A stretch of 64,000 nt of DNA, from contig NZ_CP048711.1 in NCBI RefSeq assembly GCF_010669285.1, positions 1,674,001-1,738,000 of the forward strand, given 5' to 3'. The notes under the pieces were generated by a model. The model did no database searches. It saw nothing but the letters and a program-made list of their open reading frames with translations, and was not told the origin of the DNA. The stretch is from Kineobactrum salinum. GTDB taxonomy: Bacteria > Pseudomonadota > Gammaproteobacteria > Pseudomonadales > Halieaceae. Shown piece after piece: positions 44,993-53,333 of this stretch; positions within the stretch are counted from its first letter, which is position 1, and every line of letters starts with the position of its first letter. A program made the translations under genes and the position numbers.

Positions 44993-46165
44993 CTAGGCCT
45001 GCCAGACCTCGCCCAGCACTCGGCGGAAGTTGGCGCCCAGCACCAGCTCGATGTGCTGGTCGGTGTAACCCCGCCGGATCAACGCTTCCACCAGGTCAAA
45101 GGTGCGCCGCGGATGATCGAAATCGTCCACGTCGAGCTTGTCCCGGAAGGAGTAGCTGGCCTTGTAACCGGCCTTGAGCTTGCTGTAGGCAGGCTCGGGG
45201 ATGTCGTCGTAGCCGTCCATGTCCATGTCCGAACCGATGCCGACATGTTCGATACCCGCCAGCTTGGCGACATAGTCGATATGGTCGACCATATGTTCGA
45301 TATTGGTGGGCTCGCGGTCGCGAATGAAATTCCTGACGCCGGTGATGCCCATCACGCTGCCGGCCCGGCCCACCGCCTCAATCGCCGCGTCAGGCTTGCA
45401 GCGGACGTGGCCTCCGGCCAGGGTACGGACGTTGGAGTGGGTAATCAGTACCGGCTTGGAGGACAGCTCGAACGCATCGAGGGTAGTCTGATCGCCGCAA
45501 TGCGACACATCCACCGCCATGCCGAGCTTGTTCATCCGCTCGACAATCTGCACCCCAAAATCACTGAGACCACCATCGCTGCGGTCCGTTGAACCGGTGC
45601 CGATCAGGTTGCGGCTGTTGTAGGTGAGCTGACTGACCCGCTGTCCCAGGTGATAGTAGAGGTCGACATCATCCACCTCCCGGAAATGGTCCGAGTTCTG
45701 CACCCCGACGATGAAACCGACCCGCTCTCCCTTCTTCAGGGTTTGCAGATCCTCTATGGCATCGATCCGGCGCAGATGCTGGGGGTGATCCGCCAGCAGG
45801 CCATTGATGCGGGCAATATACGGCGCCACCTCGTCCGCGCTCAGACCGATCGCCGGATGCAGCACATCGATACCGGAGGACAATACGGTCTGCAGATGCT
45901 CCTCGCTGACCGCAAAGCCATCCTTTTGCTTGGGCTCATCAGAAAATGCCGCCAGCATCATCGGTCCGAACGGGAATGGCGTCGACAACATGTCGAAGAC
46001 CTGGCAACTGTTCACCAGGTCGATGGCGCGGCTGCTGTAGCGGGTTTCGCTGTCCGCGAAAACCCGGTGGGCACCAAAGTTGAACATCGGCAATGCCAAC
46101 GCCGTCGCACCGGCGGCCCGCAATACCGAGCGTCTGCTGTAGCTGTTCTGTGACTGTTTGCTCAT
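44993..46165 (-). CDS. Tat-exported M19-like dipeptidase
   Basis: A 390-residue renal-dipeptidase family protein with a twin-arginine signal (SRRSVLRAAGATALALP). Several family metal/substrate motifs are kept (VDVSHCGDQT, ITHSNVR, GIGSDMDMDG), but the first HxD motif is replaced by VFDML and the bridging Glu appears as Gln (GVQNSDHF). Canonical enzymes cleave dipeptides, including those with a C-terminal D-residue. Its ATG overlaps the upstream DUF1611 stop as ATGA (46165-46162). It is exported to the periplasm within the putative D-peptide cluster. Confidence 0.9.
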   Translation of the reverse strand: MSKQSQNSYSRRSVLRAAGATALALPMFNFGAHRVFADSETRYSSRAIDLVNSCQVFDMLSTPFPFGPMMLAAFSDEPKQKDGFAVSEEHLQTVLSSGIDVLHPAIGLSADEVAPYIARINGLLADHPQHLRRIDAIEDLQTLKKGERVGFIVGVQNSDHFREVDDVDLYYHLGQRVSQLTYNSRNLIGTGSTDRSDGGLSDFGVQIVERMNKLGMAVDVSHCGDQTTLDAFELSSKPVLITHSNVRTLAGGHVRCKPDAAIEAVGRAGSVMGITGVRNFIRDREPTNIEHMVDHIDYVAKLAGIEHVGIGSDMDMDGYDDIPEPAYSKLKAGYKASYSFRDKLDVDDFDHPRRTFDLVEALIRRGYTDQHIELVLGANFRRVLGEVWQA

Positions 46166-47223
46166 GACTGTCTTCCTCCGGGTGAATGGATATCCGTACA
46201 CGAGGCTGCAGGGGTTTGCAGCAGGCGTTCAATCAGTGCATCGGTACCGCCGCGCAGCGGATCGACACAGGGTAGTCCCAGGCGCCGGGACAGCTCGGCC
46301 AGGTAGCTGTCGCGTTCGTCAGCGCCCAGACTGGAGCTGTTGATACTGACGCCAACACAGGCAATTGCGGGGTTGGTCAGCGATCCCAGCGCGACAGTGC
46401 GCTCGATGACCTGTTCAATTGTCGGCAGGGGAAAATCATCCCAGCCGCTGATCCGCTCACGCCCCGCTTCGTGGCATACCACAAAGGCATCTGGCTGCGA
46501 CCCCAGCAATAATCCCAGGCTCACGGCCGCGTAACCGGGGTGGAACATGCTGCCCTGACCCTCGATGACATCCCAGTGGTCATCACTGTTGGCAGGCGAC
46601 AGCAGTTCCGCCGCGCCGGACAGGAAATCCGAGACCACTGCATCCAGCGGCAGGCCACAGCCGGCGATCATGATCCCGGTCTGGCCACTGGCGCGAAAAT
46701 CTGCGTTCAATCCCCGCCGGTGCATATCACGCTCCAGTGCCAGCGCGGTGTACTTTTTCCCCACGGCGCAGTCGGTACCCACCATCAGCACCCGCTTGCC
46801 GCTGCGCTTGCGGCCACTGCCCACCGGCAAGCCGGCCGGGCACTTGCGCACATCGAGCAGCCGCGCGCCGCTGCGCTGGGCAGCCTCGCGCAAGCGCGGG
46901 GTGGCCGCCAGGCTGACATGCAGCCCCGCTACAATATCCATGCCCAGCGAAGCGGCCTGCTCCAGGGTGTCCATCCACTCGTCGGGAATGTCCCCGCCCA
47001 CACGGGCGGCGCCAACCACCAGTGAACGCACCCCGGCGGCGGCCGCTTCCTGCACCGACATGCGCGGCAGACCCAGGTCGACACCGTCGTCGATCAGGCT
47101 CAATTGTCCGCGGCACAGCTCCCGCCGCCATTCCACCAGCCCCGCGCCGGTCTTGGTGTAGGTCGGATGCGTCTCACTGCCCAGAAAAATCAAATAGGGC
47201 GGCCGCAGTTCAATCGTGTTCAT
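46162..47223 (-). CDS. DUF1611 / DgcN-type protein
   Basis: A 353-residue protein of the DUF1611 family with a P-loop-like GTDCAVGKKYT (149-159) and GIMIAGCGLPLDA. DgcN, a family member in marine bacteria, works with the epimerase DgcA to turn D-glutamate into L-glutamate. No DgcA-like epimerase is seen in this window; an N-acyl-D-amino-acid deacylase gene is nearby instead. It is cytoplasmic (no signal). Its stop overlaps the dipeptidase start by four bases, and the permease gene ends 17 bases upstream. Confidence 0.82.
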   Translation of the reverse strand: MNTIELRPPYLIFLGSETHPTYTKTGAGLVEWRRELCRGQLSLIDDGVDLGLPRMSVQEAAAAGVRSLVVGAARVGGDIPDEWMDTLEQAASLGMDIVAGLHVSLAATPRLREAAQRSGARLLDVRKCPAGLPVGSGRKRSGKRVLMVGTDCAVGKKYTALALERDMHRRGLNADFRASGQTGIMIAGCGLPLDAVVSDFLSGAAELLSPANSDDHWDVIEGQGSMFHPGYAAVSLGLLLGSQPDAFVVCHEAGRERISGWDDFPLPTIEQVIERTVALGSLTNPAIACVGVSINSSSLGADERDSYLAELSRRLGLPCVDPLRGGTDALIERLLQTPAASCTDIHSPGGRQS

Positions 47224-47239
47224 ATAATCCTGGTCCTGT

Positions 47240-48376
47240 TCATTCTGAAGAGTTGTTGTATCCGCCAGCGGCCTGCTCCTGCCAGGATGCGTCGGCTGCG
47301 GTGCGGCCGATGGTAATGCGCCACAGGCCAATGGTGAGCAGTGGCACTACCAGCACCGCCATGAAGATGAGCGTCAGGGCGCCATAACCGCGGGCGATCA
47401 GATCAATGATGCCGATTTTCTCCCCGGCAAAAATCGCCACCACCAGAATGGCCAGCGCCAACACCGGCCGCAGCGCCCGCGGCAACTCGCTGCCGCGGTC
47501 CGCAAAGGCGGTGCCGATGCGCTCGTTTACTGCGTGCAGCAACGCGGTGCCCGTTTCAATGAAGGTGCCGAACACGATGATCTGGAAGATCAGCTGCAGC
47601 CAGCCGACATTGAGCTGGGCAATCAGGTAACTGGCCGGCACCGGCTGGTCGCCGATCTGGGGGTAGCGCGACATCATGGCAACGAAGAACAGCAGCGCCG
47701 GAATTACCGCGATCGCGCCTGCCAACAGGCCCGCCCCCACCGTTTGCCGGCGGGTGCGCAGGGCGGACACTGCAAACAATATGGCGGGAAGTATTGCAAG
47801 ATTGTAGCCGGAATACAGGACCCCACTCTGGATCCAGCCGGTAGCGGGCGGCGCCGTGCGGAAGCTGTCCCCGATATCCCCGCCGAACAGCCGGAAAGCC
47901 AGCACGAACAATGCGGCGTAGACCAGGTACAGCAGCACCGACCAGCCCGCCAACACGCGCTTGATGATTTCCGAGCCGGTGAATGTCAACAGCGCAATCG
48001 CAAGCATCAGCGTACTGGTGCCCGCCAGTGACGACAGACCAAAGCTCGCTGCCAGGGTACCGGCCGCCGACCCGACCACGGACAGAATGAGCAGCAACAG
48101 GCAAAGGAACGCGATTTCATAGACCACCCAACCCGGCCCCAGCAACTCGCGACAGAAATGGCGATAATCATAGGCCCCGGTCACTCGGGCAAACTCGAAA
48201 CCCGCGGCCAGCACCAGACCGAACATCAGCCCGGACACCAGCAGGCCCAATACCCCGCCCCACGGTCCGCTGGCAAAGAAAAATTCGATCAGCTCGCGGC
48301 CAGTGGCATAGCCCCCGCCGATCAATACCGACTGGAACACGAAGCCGGGCATCAAATAGTAACGGAAGAAATTCAT
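47240..48376 (-). CDS. YkvI-like inner-membrane permease
   Basis: A 378-residue integral membrane protein with about ten helices starting MNFFRYYLMPGFVFQSVLIGGGYATGREL, which resembles the YkvI/LeuT-fold group. A glycine-rich first helix and a broken helix around YNLAILPAIL fit an amino-acid transporter fold. Substrate unknown; its neighbours suggest D-amino acids or peptides. TTG at 48382 would add two residues. It precedes the DUF1611 gene by 17 bases. Confidence 0.78.
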   Translation of the reverse strand: MNFFRYYLMPGFVFQSVLIGGGYATGRELIEFFFASGPWGGVLGLLVSGLMFGLVLAAGFEFARVTGAYDYRHFCRELLGPGWVVYEIAFLCLLLLILSVVGSAAGTLAASFGLSSLAGTSTLMLAIALLTFTGSEIIKRVLAGWSVLLYLVYAALFVLAFRLFGGDIGDSFRTAPPATGWIQSGVLYSGYNLAILPAILFAVSALRTRRQTVGAGLLAGAIAVIPALLFFVAMMSRYPQIGDQPVPASYLIAQLNVGWLQLIFQIIVFGTFIETGTALLHAVNERIGTAFADRGSELPRALRPVLALAILVVAIFAGEKIGIIDLIARGYGALTLIFMAVLVVPLLTIGLWRITIGRTAADASWQEQAAGGYNNSSE

Positions 48377-48432
48377 GGGCAATCCGTCGTCGACAGATCG
48401 GCCTCAGCGTACAGCACTGGCATCGGCAGACC

Positions 48433-49986
48433 TCAGCGAGGCTTGTTGCGCACGGGCCGGCCGGGCATCAAGGCCGGGTTCAGCTCGCCATCCGCGACCA
48501 GCAGCACACCGTTGACCAGCACCTGCTCGATTCCGCCCGACGCCCGCGCGGGCGTGGCGTAGGTGGCGTTGTCGGTGATCTGCGCAAGATCGAATATCAC
48601 GATATCGGCATCCGCGCCGGGCTGGATGCGGCCCTTGCTGCGCAGCTGTGGCACCGCCTGTTGCAGAATTTTCGCAGGTCCATAGCTCACCCGCTCAATG
48701 GCTTTTAGCAGGGATATCGCCTGCTGCTCGCGCACGTACTGGCGGATAAACCGGGCGTAGGTACCGGCGGAGCGGGGATGGCTCCAGGCGGTTTCAGGCA
48801 GCGGCCAGGTCGCCTCCGGCAAGGCCTCGCCGGCCACGGTCCAGTCCCCGCCATCCGATGCAATCACGCCGTCCGGGAACAGGACCGACTGATTCAGCAG
48901 CCGCTGATCTTCCGGGTCCTCGGTATCCAGGAAGTGAATGACGATCTGGGTGCCAGGCGCCTCGCGCTGCAGCCGCGCCAGCTCCTGTTCGGTGAGGCGG
49001 GTGCCATCGACGTCGAAATTGGCGGCGGTAACCCCGCCGACACGCTCACGCCAGTCTGGCCCCCGGAACATCGCGGCGCCGACGCCGGTGGAACCTGCGC
49101 CGTAGGGATAGGCCTCGGTACTGATCCTGACACCCTGCTCGCGGGCCTCCATCAGCATCGGGCCAATGATTTCGATATCCCGCAGGCTCATGGAGTTGAG
49201 ATGCACGATATGGGCATGGACCCCGGTGCCGGCCGCCGCCGCCACAATTTCCGCCATTGCCTCAAAGGAGCTGTCGGGCTCCAGCATGGACAGGAAGCGG
49301 GCGTGGGTGAACGTCGGCACCTCGTTGCGTGCCGCCAGCTCGCTGATCCGGTGATACTCCTTGCGGCCTGTGCCCGGCGCATAACCGAGCAGGAAGCCGA
49401 CCCCCAGCGCGCCCTGATCCAGGCCTTCCTGCACCATCGCCTCGATGCGCTCCAGCTGGGCGGCAGTGGCCAGCCGGGTCTGCCAGCCCGGATCGGAGAA
49501 CTGCTCCATGAACCAGGCGGGATCCGCCTGTGGCGTCTTGTCCATCAGCGCTGCTATGCGCGCGTTGGCCCAGTTGACCGCGGCACCATAGTTGATGGGG
49601 CGGCCCTGCGTGGCCCGCTCATCGTAGAAATCGGCCACCGGCAGCACCCCCGCCTCCAGCTCCAGGGCAGTGGTCACACCGTCCAGCGCCTGCATCCGCG
49701 CCGCCGGCAGCGACTGGCCGTGAGCGTGCATGTCGATGAAGCCCGGGCTGACCACCCGCCCGCTGGCATCGATGAGGGTGGCTGCCGTCATTGGTGCCTC
49801 GCTGACGGCCACAATTTTGTCGCCGCGGATACCGACATTGCGAATGGCATCGAGCCCGGTTTCGGGGTCGATCACCCGGCCGCCGAGAATCGCGATATCG
49901 TAGTCTGGTTGTTCGGTCTGGGCCGCCACCGCGACACAGCCGAATACAAACAGGCCGATGAGTCCATGGATTATTGTCTGTTTCAC
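48433..49986 (-). CDS. Exported N-acyl-D-amino-acid deacylase (amidohydrolase)
   Basis: A 517-residue amidohydrolase with a signal peptide (MKQTIIHGLIGLFVFGCVAVAAQ). Metal motifs: HAH in PGFIDMHAHGQ, FTHARFL, AHIVHLNSM and Asp in VIASDGGDW. The fold and motif order fit D-aminoacylase and N-acyl-D-glutamate deacylase, which release free D-amino acids from N-acyl forms. The usual cysteine metal ligand segment is replaced by LELEAG, as in the D-glutamate-specific branch as I remember it. Upstream is the TonB receptor (70 bases), downstream the permease. Confidence 0.85.
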   Translation of the reverse strand: MKQTIIHGLIGLFVFGCVAVAAQTEQPDYDIAILGGRVIDPETGLDAIRNVGIRGDKIVAVSEAPMTAATLIDASGRVVSPGFIDMHAHGQSLPAARMQALDGVTTALELEAGVLPVADFYDERATQGRPINYGAAVNWANARIAALMDKTPQADPAWFMEQFSDPGWQTRLATAAQLERIEAMVQEGLDQGALGVGFLLGYAPGTGRKEYHRISELAARNEVPTFTHARFLSMLEPDSSFEAMAEIVAAAAGTGVHAHIVHLNSMSLRDIEIIGPMLMEAREQGVRISTEAYPYGAGSTGVGAAMFRGPDWRERVGGVTAANFDVDGTRLTEQELARLQREAPGTQIVIHFLDTEDPEDQRLLNQSVLFPDGVIASDGGDWTVAGEALPEATWPLPETAWSHPRSAGTYARFIRQYVREQQAISLLKAIERVSYGPAKILQQAVPQLRSKGRIQPGADADIVIFDLAQITDNATYATPARASGGIEQVLVNGVLLVADGELNPALMPGRPVRNKPR

Positions 49987-50056
49987 AGTGCGACCGTTGC
50001 TCCAGTGTCAGTATCAGCGGTGGGCAGAGCCCGCCACTGGCGGTATTGACGGGGGG

Positions 50057-52279
50057 TTAGAAGTCCACCCTGGCATTTATGCCTATCGTACGCGGGCGCG
50101 TGAAGTAGCCTCTTGAATCTACCCCAGTGCCCGCAATGATATTGTCCGTCCGCGCCACCACATCCCGTTCATCAAACAGGTTGGTCACGAACATGCCGAA
50201 GGTGAAGCGGTCATTGCTGACACTGGCGTCCAGGTCGGTGATCAGGCGGGCATCGATTTTTACCGGCAGTTGCGTGGCAGAGCCGCTGAAAGCGCTGACA
50301 GAGCTGCCGACATAGCGCAGACCGCCGCCCAGATTAGCCTGCCACTGGTCAAACACCGGGAAGCCGTAATTCGCCTGCAGCGACGCAGTCCACTCCGGCA
50401 GGTCGGGGAACTGTTCCCCGGCGATACCACCAAATTGAGGCTCGTCGGAATCCAGTTCACTGCTGGTGTAGGTCACATTGCCCACCAGGGTCAATGCGTC
50501 CACTGGCCGCAAGGTCAGCTCGCCCTCGAAACCATAGGCGCCGAGACTGTCCCGGGCATTGCCGTCGGTAGTGACACCATTGAGCACCAGGGCGGTCTGG
50601 AATTCGGACCAGTCGATCATCCACAGTGCTACGTCATAACTGAGTCTGCCGCGTGCGCTGCTGCCCTTGGCACCGACCTCATAGCTCCAGGCCTTGTCCG
50701 CATCCACCACCGGCTCCGCAATGTTCTCGCCAGTGGCCGGATCCAGGATCGGCAGGTTGCTCTGTGCCGGCCGATAGCCGCTGGCAATACGGCTGTACAG
50801 AGAGAGGTTCTCGGTGGGCCGGTAACGGGCCGCAAACAGATAGGTGTCGACCGTGTCCTCGATCTCGGGCGTGACCAGATCGGCCGTGCCCAGCAGCAGG
50901 CCACTGGTGGTGTAGGCCAGCTCGATACGGCTGCGGCTCAGGCGCGCACCAGCAGTCACATCAAATTTCTCGTTCAGCTCCCAGGTGATATTGCCGAAAC
51001 CCGCGTATTCGCGGTAGTCCGCCGGAAACGAAATGGTCAGCAGATCAAAGGCGGGAGTCGCCTGTGCCGACTGGTTGTTGAATGATTCCTCGTCGGCGTA
51101 ATACAGGCCCGCGATCCACTGCAATGGCCCATTGCCATTGGAGGTCAGGCGGAACTCCTGCACATACTTCTCGGAGCCGGCCTCGAGCACAACGTCTACA
51201 TTGGTCGTGGTACCGGGCTCACGGTTATCGAACTGATCGACCAGCCCTGCGAAGGAGGATGTGCCATCCTGGAGCTGGCCGAACTCGTATTCTACGTAGC
51301 TGCTGCTGGAGGTCAGTGTTGCCCAGCCCATATCGTAATTGAGGCTGCCGGAATATATCTCATAATCCACGAACCGCGGACCCTGCCCGTCGATATTGCT
51401 GTATTCACCCCACACCGCCCGGTCGGAGCCACCCTCCAACAGCACGCTGTCGTAGTAGTCCGCGTCGATGTTCTGTTGCAGGTACTTGAGGCGCACTTCG
51501 AGCTGATCCGTGGGCACAAACAGCAGATCCGCCGCAAAGCCCTCGGTGATGCCACCATCCGCATCCTCGTCGATTACCGCGCCGGTGACGGGATCGACCT
51601 GGTCCACATAGCCGGCGGTATCCCGATAAAAACCGGACAGGGTCAGGCCCAGGGTATTTTCAATCACAGGTACGCTCACCCGCCCGCTGTAGGTATAACC
51701 CAGGTCACCGGAGGCGGTGTCCGAGATATCGGCGCTGACGGTACCGCGCATTTCCTGCAGTGCCGGATCGCGGGAGATATAGCGCATCATGCCGCCCACC
51801 GAGGTGGCACCGTACAAAGTGCCCTGGGGACCCTTGATAATCTCGACCCGGTCGATATCCATCAACAGGCCATCAAATAAAACCGTACCCCCACGGGAAA
51901 AACTGGTATTGGTGGTCAGCGGCGTATCATCCAGGTAGATCCCGAACACCGGGGTGGATGAGGGCTGCGGCACCCCGCGGGCACTGATCGAACCCCGGCC
52001 CACACCACCGAAACTGTTGTAGGTCACGCCGGGCGTGTAATCGAGCATATCGGAAACTTGCTTCAGACCCCGGTACTTGAGCGCGTCCGGTGACATCACC
52101 GACACCGCCGCCGGCACATCCTGCAGGGATTCCTCACGGCGTCCCGCCGTGACAATGATCTCTTCCAGCACGGTGTCGCTGGCGGCCGGAGCGGAATCCT
52201 GTGCCGTGGCAGCGCCGGGAAGGCCGGAGGCCATCAATACACCTACAAACTGGCCGGTCAACAAGGCTCTTTTGTTCAT
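50057..52279 (-). CDS. TonB-dependent outer-membrane receptor
   Basis: A 740-residue receptor: signal peptide (residues 1-27), TonB-box-like DTVLEEIIVTAGRR, plug domain (VPAAVSVMSPDAL ... DRVEIIKGPQGTLYG), then a 22-strand barrel ending in Phe (INARVDF). It heads the minus-strand cluster, starting opposite the GntR regulator. Ligand is unknown; the downstream genes suggest peptides or N-acyl amino acids rather than iron. Confidence 0.92.
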   Translation of the reverse strand: MNKRALLTGQFVGVLMASGLPGAATAQDSAPAASDTVLEEIIVTAGRREESLQDVPAAVSVMSPDALKYRGLKQVSDMLDYTPGVTYNSFGGVGRGSISARGVPQPSSTPVFGIYLDDTPLTTNTSFSRGGTVLFDGLLMDIDRVEIIKGPQGTLYGATSVGGMMRYISRDPALQEMRGTVSADISDTASGDLGYTYSGRVSVPVIENTLGLTLSGFYRDTAGYVDQVDPVTGAVIDEDADGGITEGFAADLLFVPTDQLEVRLKYLQQNIDADYYDSVLLEGGSDRAVWGEYSNIDGQGPRFVDYEIYSGSLNYDMGWATLTSSSSYVEYEFGQLQDGTSSFAGLVDQFDNREPGTTTNVDVVLEAGSEKYVQEFRLTSNGNGPLQWIAGLYYADEESFNNQSAQATPAFDLLTISFPADYREYAGFGNITWELNEKFDVTAGARLSRSRIELAYTTSGLLLGTADLVTPEIEDTVDTYLFAARYRPTENLSLYSRIASGYRPAQSNLPILDPATGENIAEPVVDADKAWSYEVGAKGSSARGRLSYDVALWMIDWSEFQTALVLNGVTTDGNARDSLGAYGFEGELTLRPVDALTLVGNVTYTSSELDSDEPQFGGIAGEQFPDLPEWTASLQANYGFPVFDQWQANLGGGLRYVGSSVSAFSGSATQLPVKIDARLITDLDASVSNDRFTFGMFVTNLFDERDVVARTDNIIAGTGVDSRGYFTRPRTIGINARVDF

Positions 52280-52386
52280 CGTTGTGTGTCCCCACTAAGA
52301 GAATGAAATCGTTATTGCTACTTGATTATTACAGCTTTAAAAAATATTACAACCATTATTTAGCGGCTCTAATTTAATGTAAGGCT

Positions 52387-52406
52387 GCGTTAAAATGGTT
52401 TTACGC
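52387..52406. promoter_or_regulatory. Operator-like hairpin palindrome at the GntR promoter
   Basis: GCGT, a bulged T, then AAAA, TGG, TTTTACGC: an 8-bp perfect stem apart from one bulge. Its right half overlaps a -35 (TTTACG, 52400-52405) paired 17 bases later with TACAAT (52423-52428), which drives the regulator gene at 52496. The divergent receptor promoter must lie in the same AT-rich 52280-52430 stretch. This suggests autoregulation and control of the cluster, by analogy with GntR regulators. Confidence 0.45.
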
Positions 52407-52495
52407 CTGCTTAAACTACTCATACAATAGTGATCGCGCCACTCAGGAGCCATACCGGTCTTCCATGCCAGTGGCCGGCGCAGCGGGAGGAGACC

Positions 52496-53182
52496 ATGGT
52501 CAAGCAGGATTTCAAGAACAGTGAAGCCGATCAGGCCTATCAGCAGGTCATGGATGCGATCGTCACCCAGCAGTTGTCGCCCAGCCAGAAGGTGTCCGAA
52601 AACATCTTCAGCGACATGTTCGGCATCAGCCGCACACTGGCCCGCAACCTGATCGAACGCCTGATCGCCAAACAATTCCTGGTGACCGTATCGCCGCGGG
52701 TGACGCTGGTCGCGCCATTGACAGCGATGGAGATCAAACAGAACTTCGCGCTGCGCAAGATACTGATGCCCCAGGTATGGGCGCTGGCGGCGGCATCGGT
52801 GGATCACGAGGCGCTGGAGGCGCTGCATGCGGAAATCCGGGAACTGCGGCCCATGGACAACGACGGTGTCGCGCTGCAAATGCTGCAGCAGAACAAGGCC
52901 CTCAACCTGATGGTCTGCGCCAACGCCGGCTATCCGCTGATGCTGGACTGGATCCAGCAACTGGAAGACACTGCGATGCGCATCTACTGGCTGTACATCA
53001 AGGCCAACAATCGCTCGCCTTATTCCAGCGAGCAGCAGGCCCGGGTCCTGCAGGCGCTGCGCAGCGATGAACCCGCCAGCATTCGCGAAGCCGTCCACGA
53101 CATCCTGAGCCAGGTGGAAGACAGGATCCTGACCAGCATCTTCACCAGCGCCCAGTTCTTGAACCAGGACCTGAAACTGTAG
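52496..53182 (+). CDS. GntR-family regulator (FCD type)
   Basis: A 228-residue regulator. Residues 14-75 are a winged helix-turn-helix (FSDMFGISRTLARNLIERLIAKQFL), the rest an all-helical FCD-like sensor domain. FCD regulators often bind carboxylic or amino-acid ligands. It is divergent from the receptor-deacylase cluster and is probably its repressor or activator. GGGAGGAG precedes the ATG; an earlier in-frame start at 52430 lies in the operator region. Confidence 0.9.
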   Translation: MVKQDFKNSEADQAYQQVMDAIVTQQLSPSQKVSENIFSDMFGISRTLARNLIERLIAKQFLVTVSPRVTLVAPLTAMEIKQNFALRKILMPQVWALAAASVDHEALEALHAEIRELRPMDNDGVALQMLQQNKALNLMVCANAGYPLMLDWIQQLEDTAMRIYWLYIKANNRSPYSSEQQARVLQALRSDEPASIREAVHDILSQVEDRILTSIFTSAQFLNQDLKL

Positions 53183-53333
53183 TACCCGGGAGCCACCGCG
53201 ACGACCCTTCAGTTTGCAGGATCGGGACATTGCTGCATCTGTACTCGCCGGCGATAGACGGCTAAACTTACGCCGCTCTGGCCACCGGGTGCCGTGCCTC
53301 CCTGATCCTCCGCCCCACCACAAGGAGTTCCGC

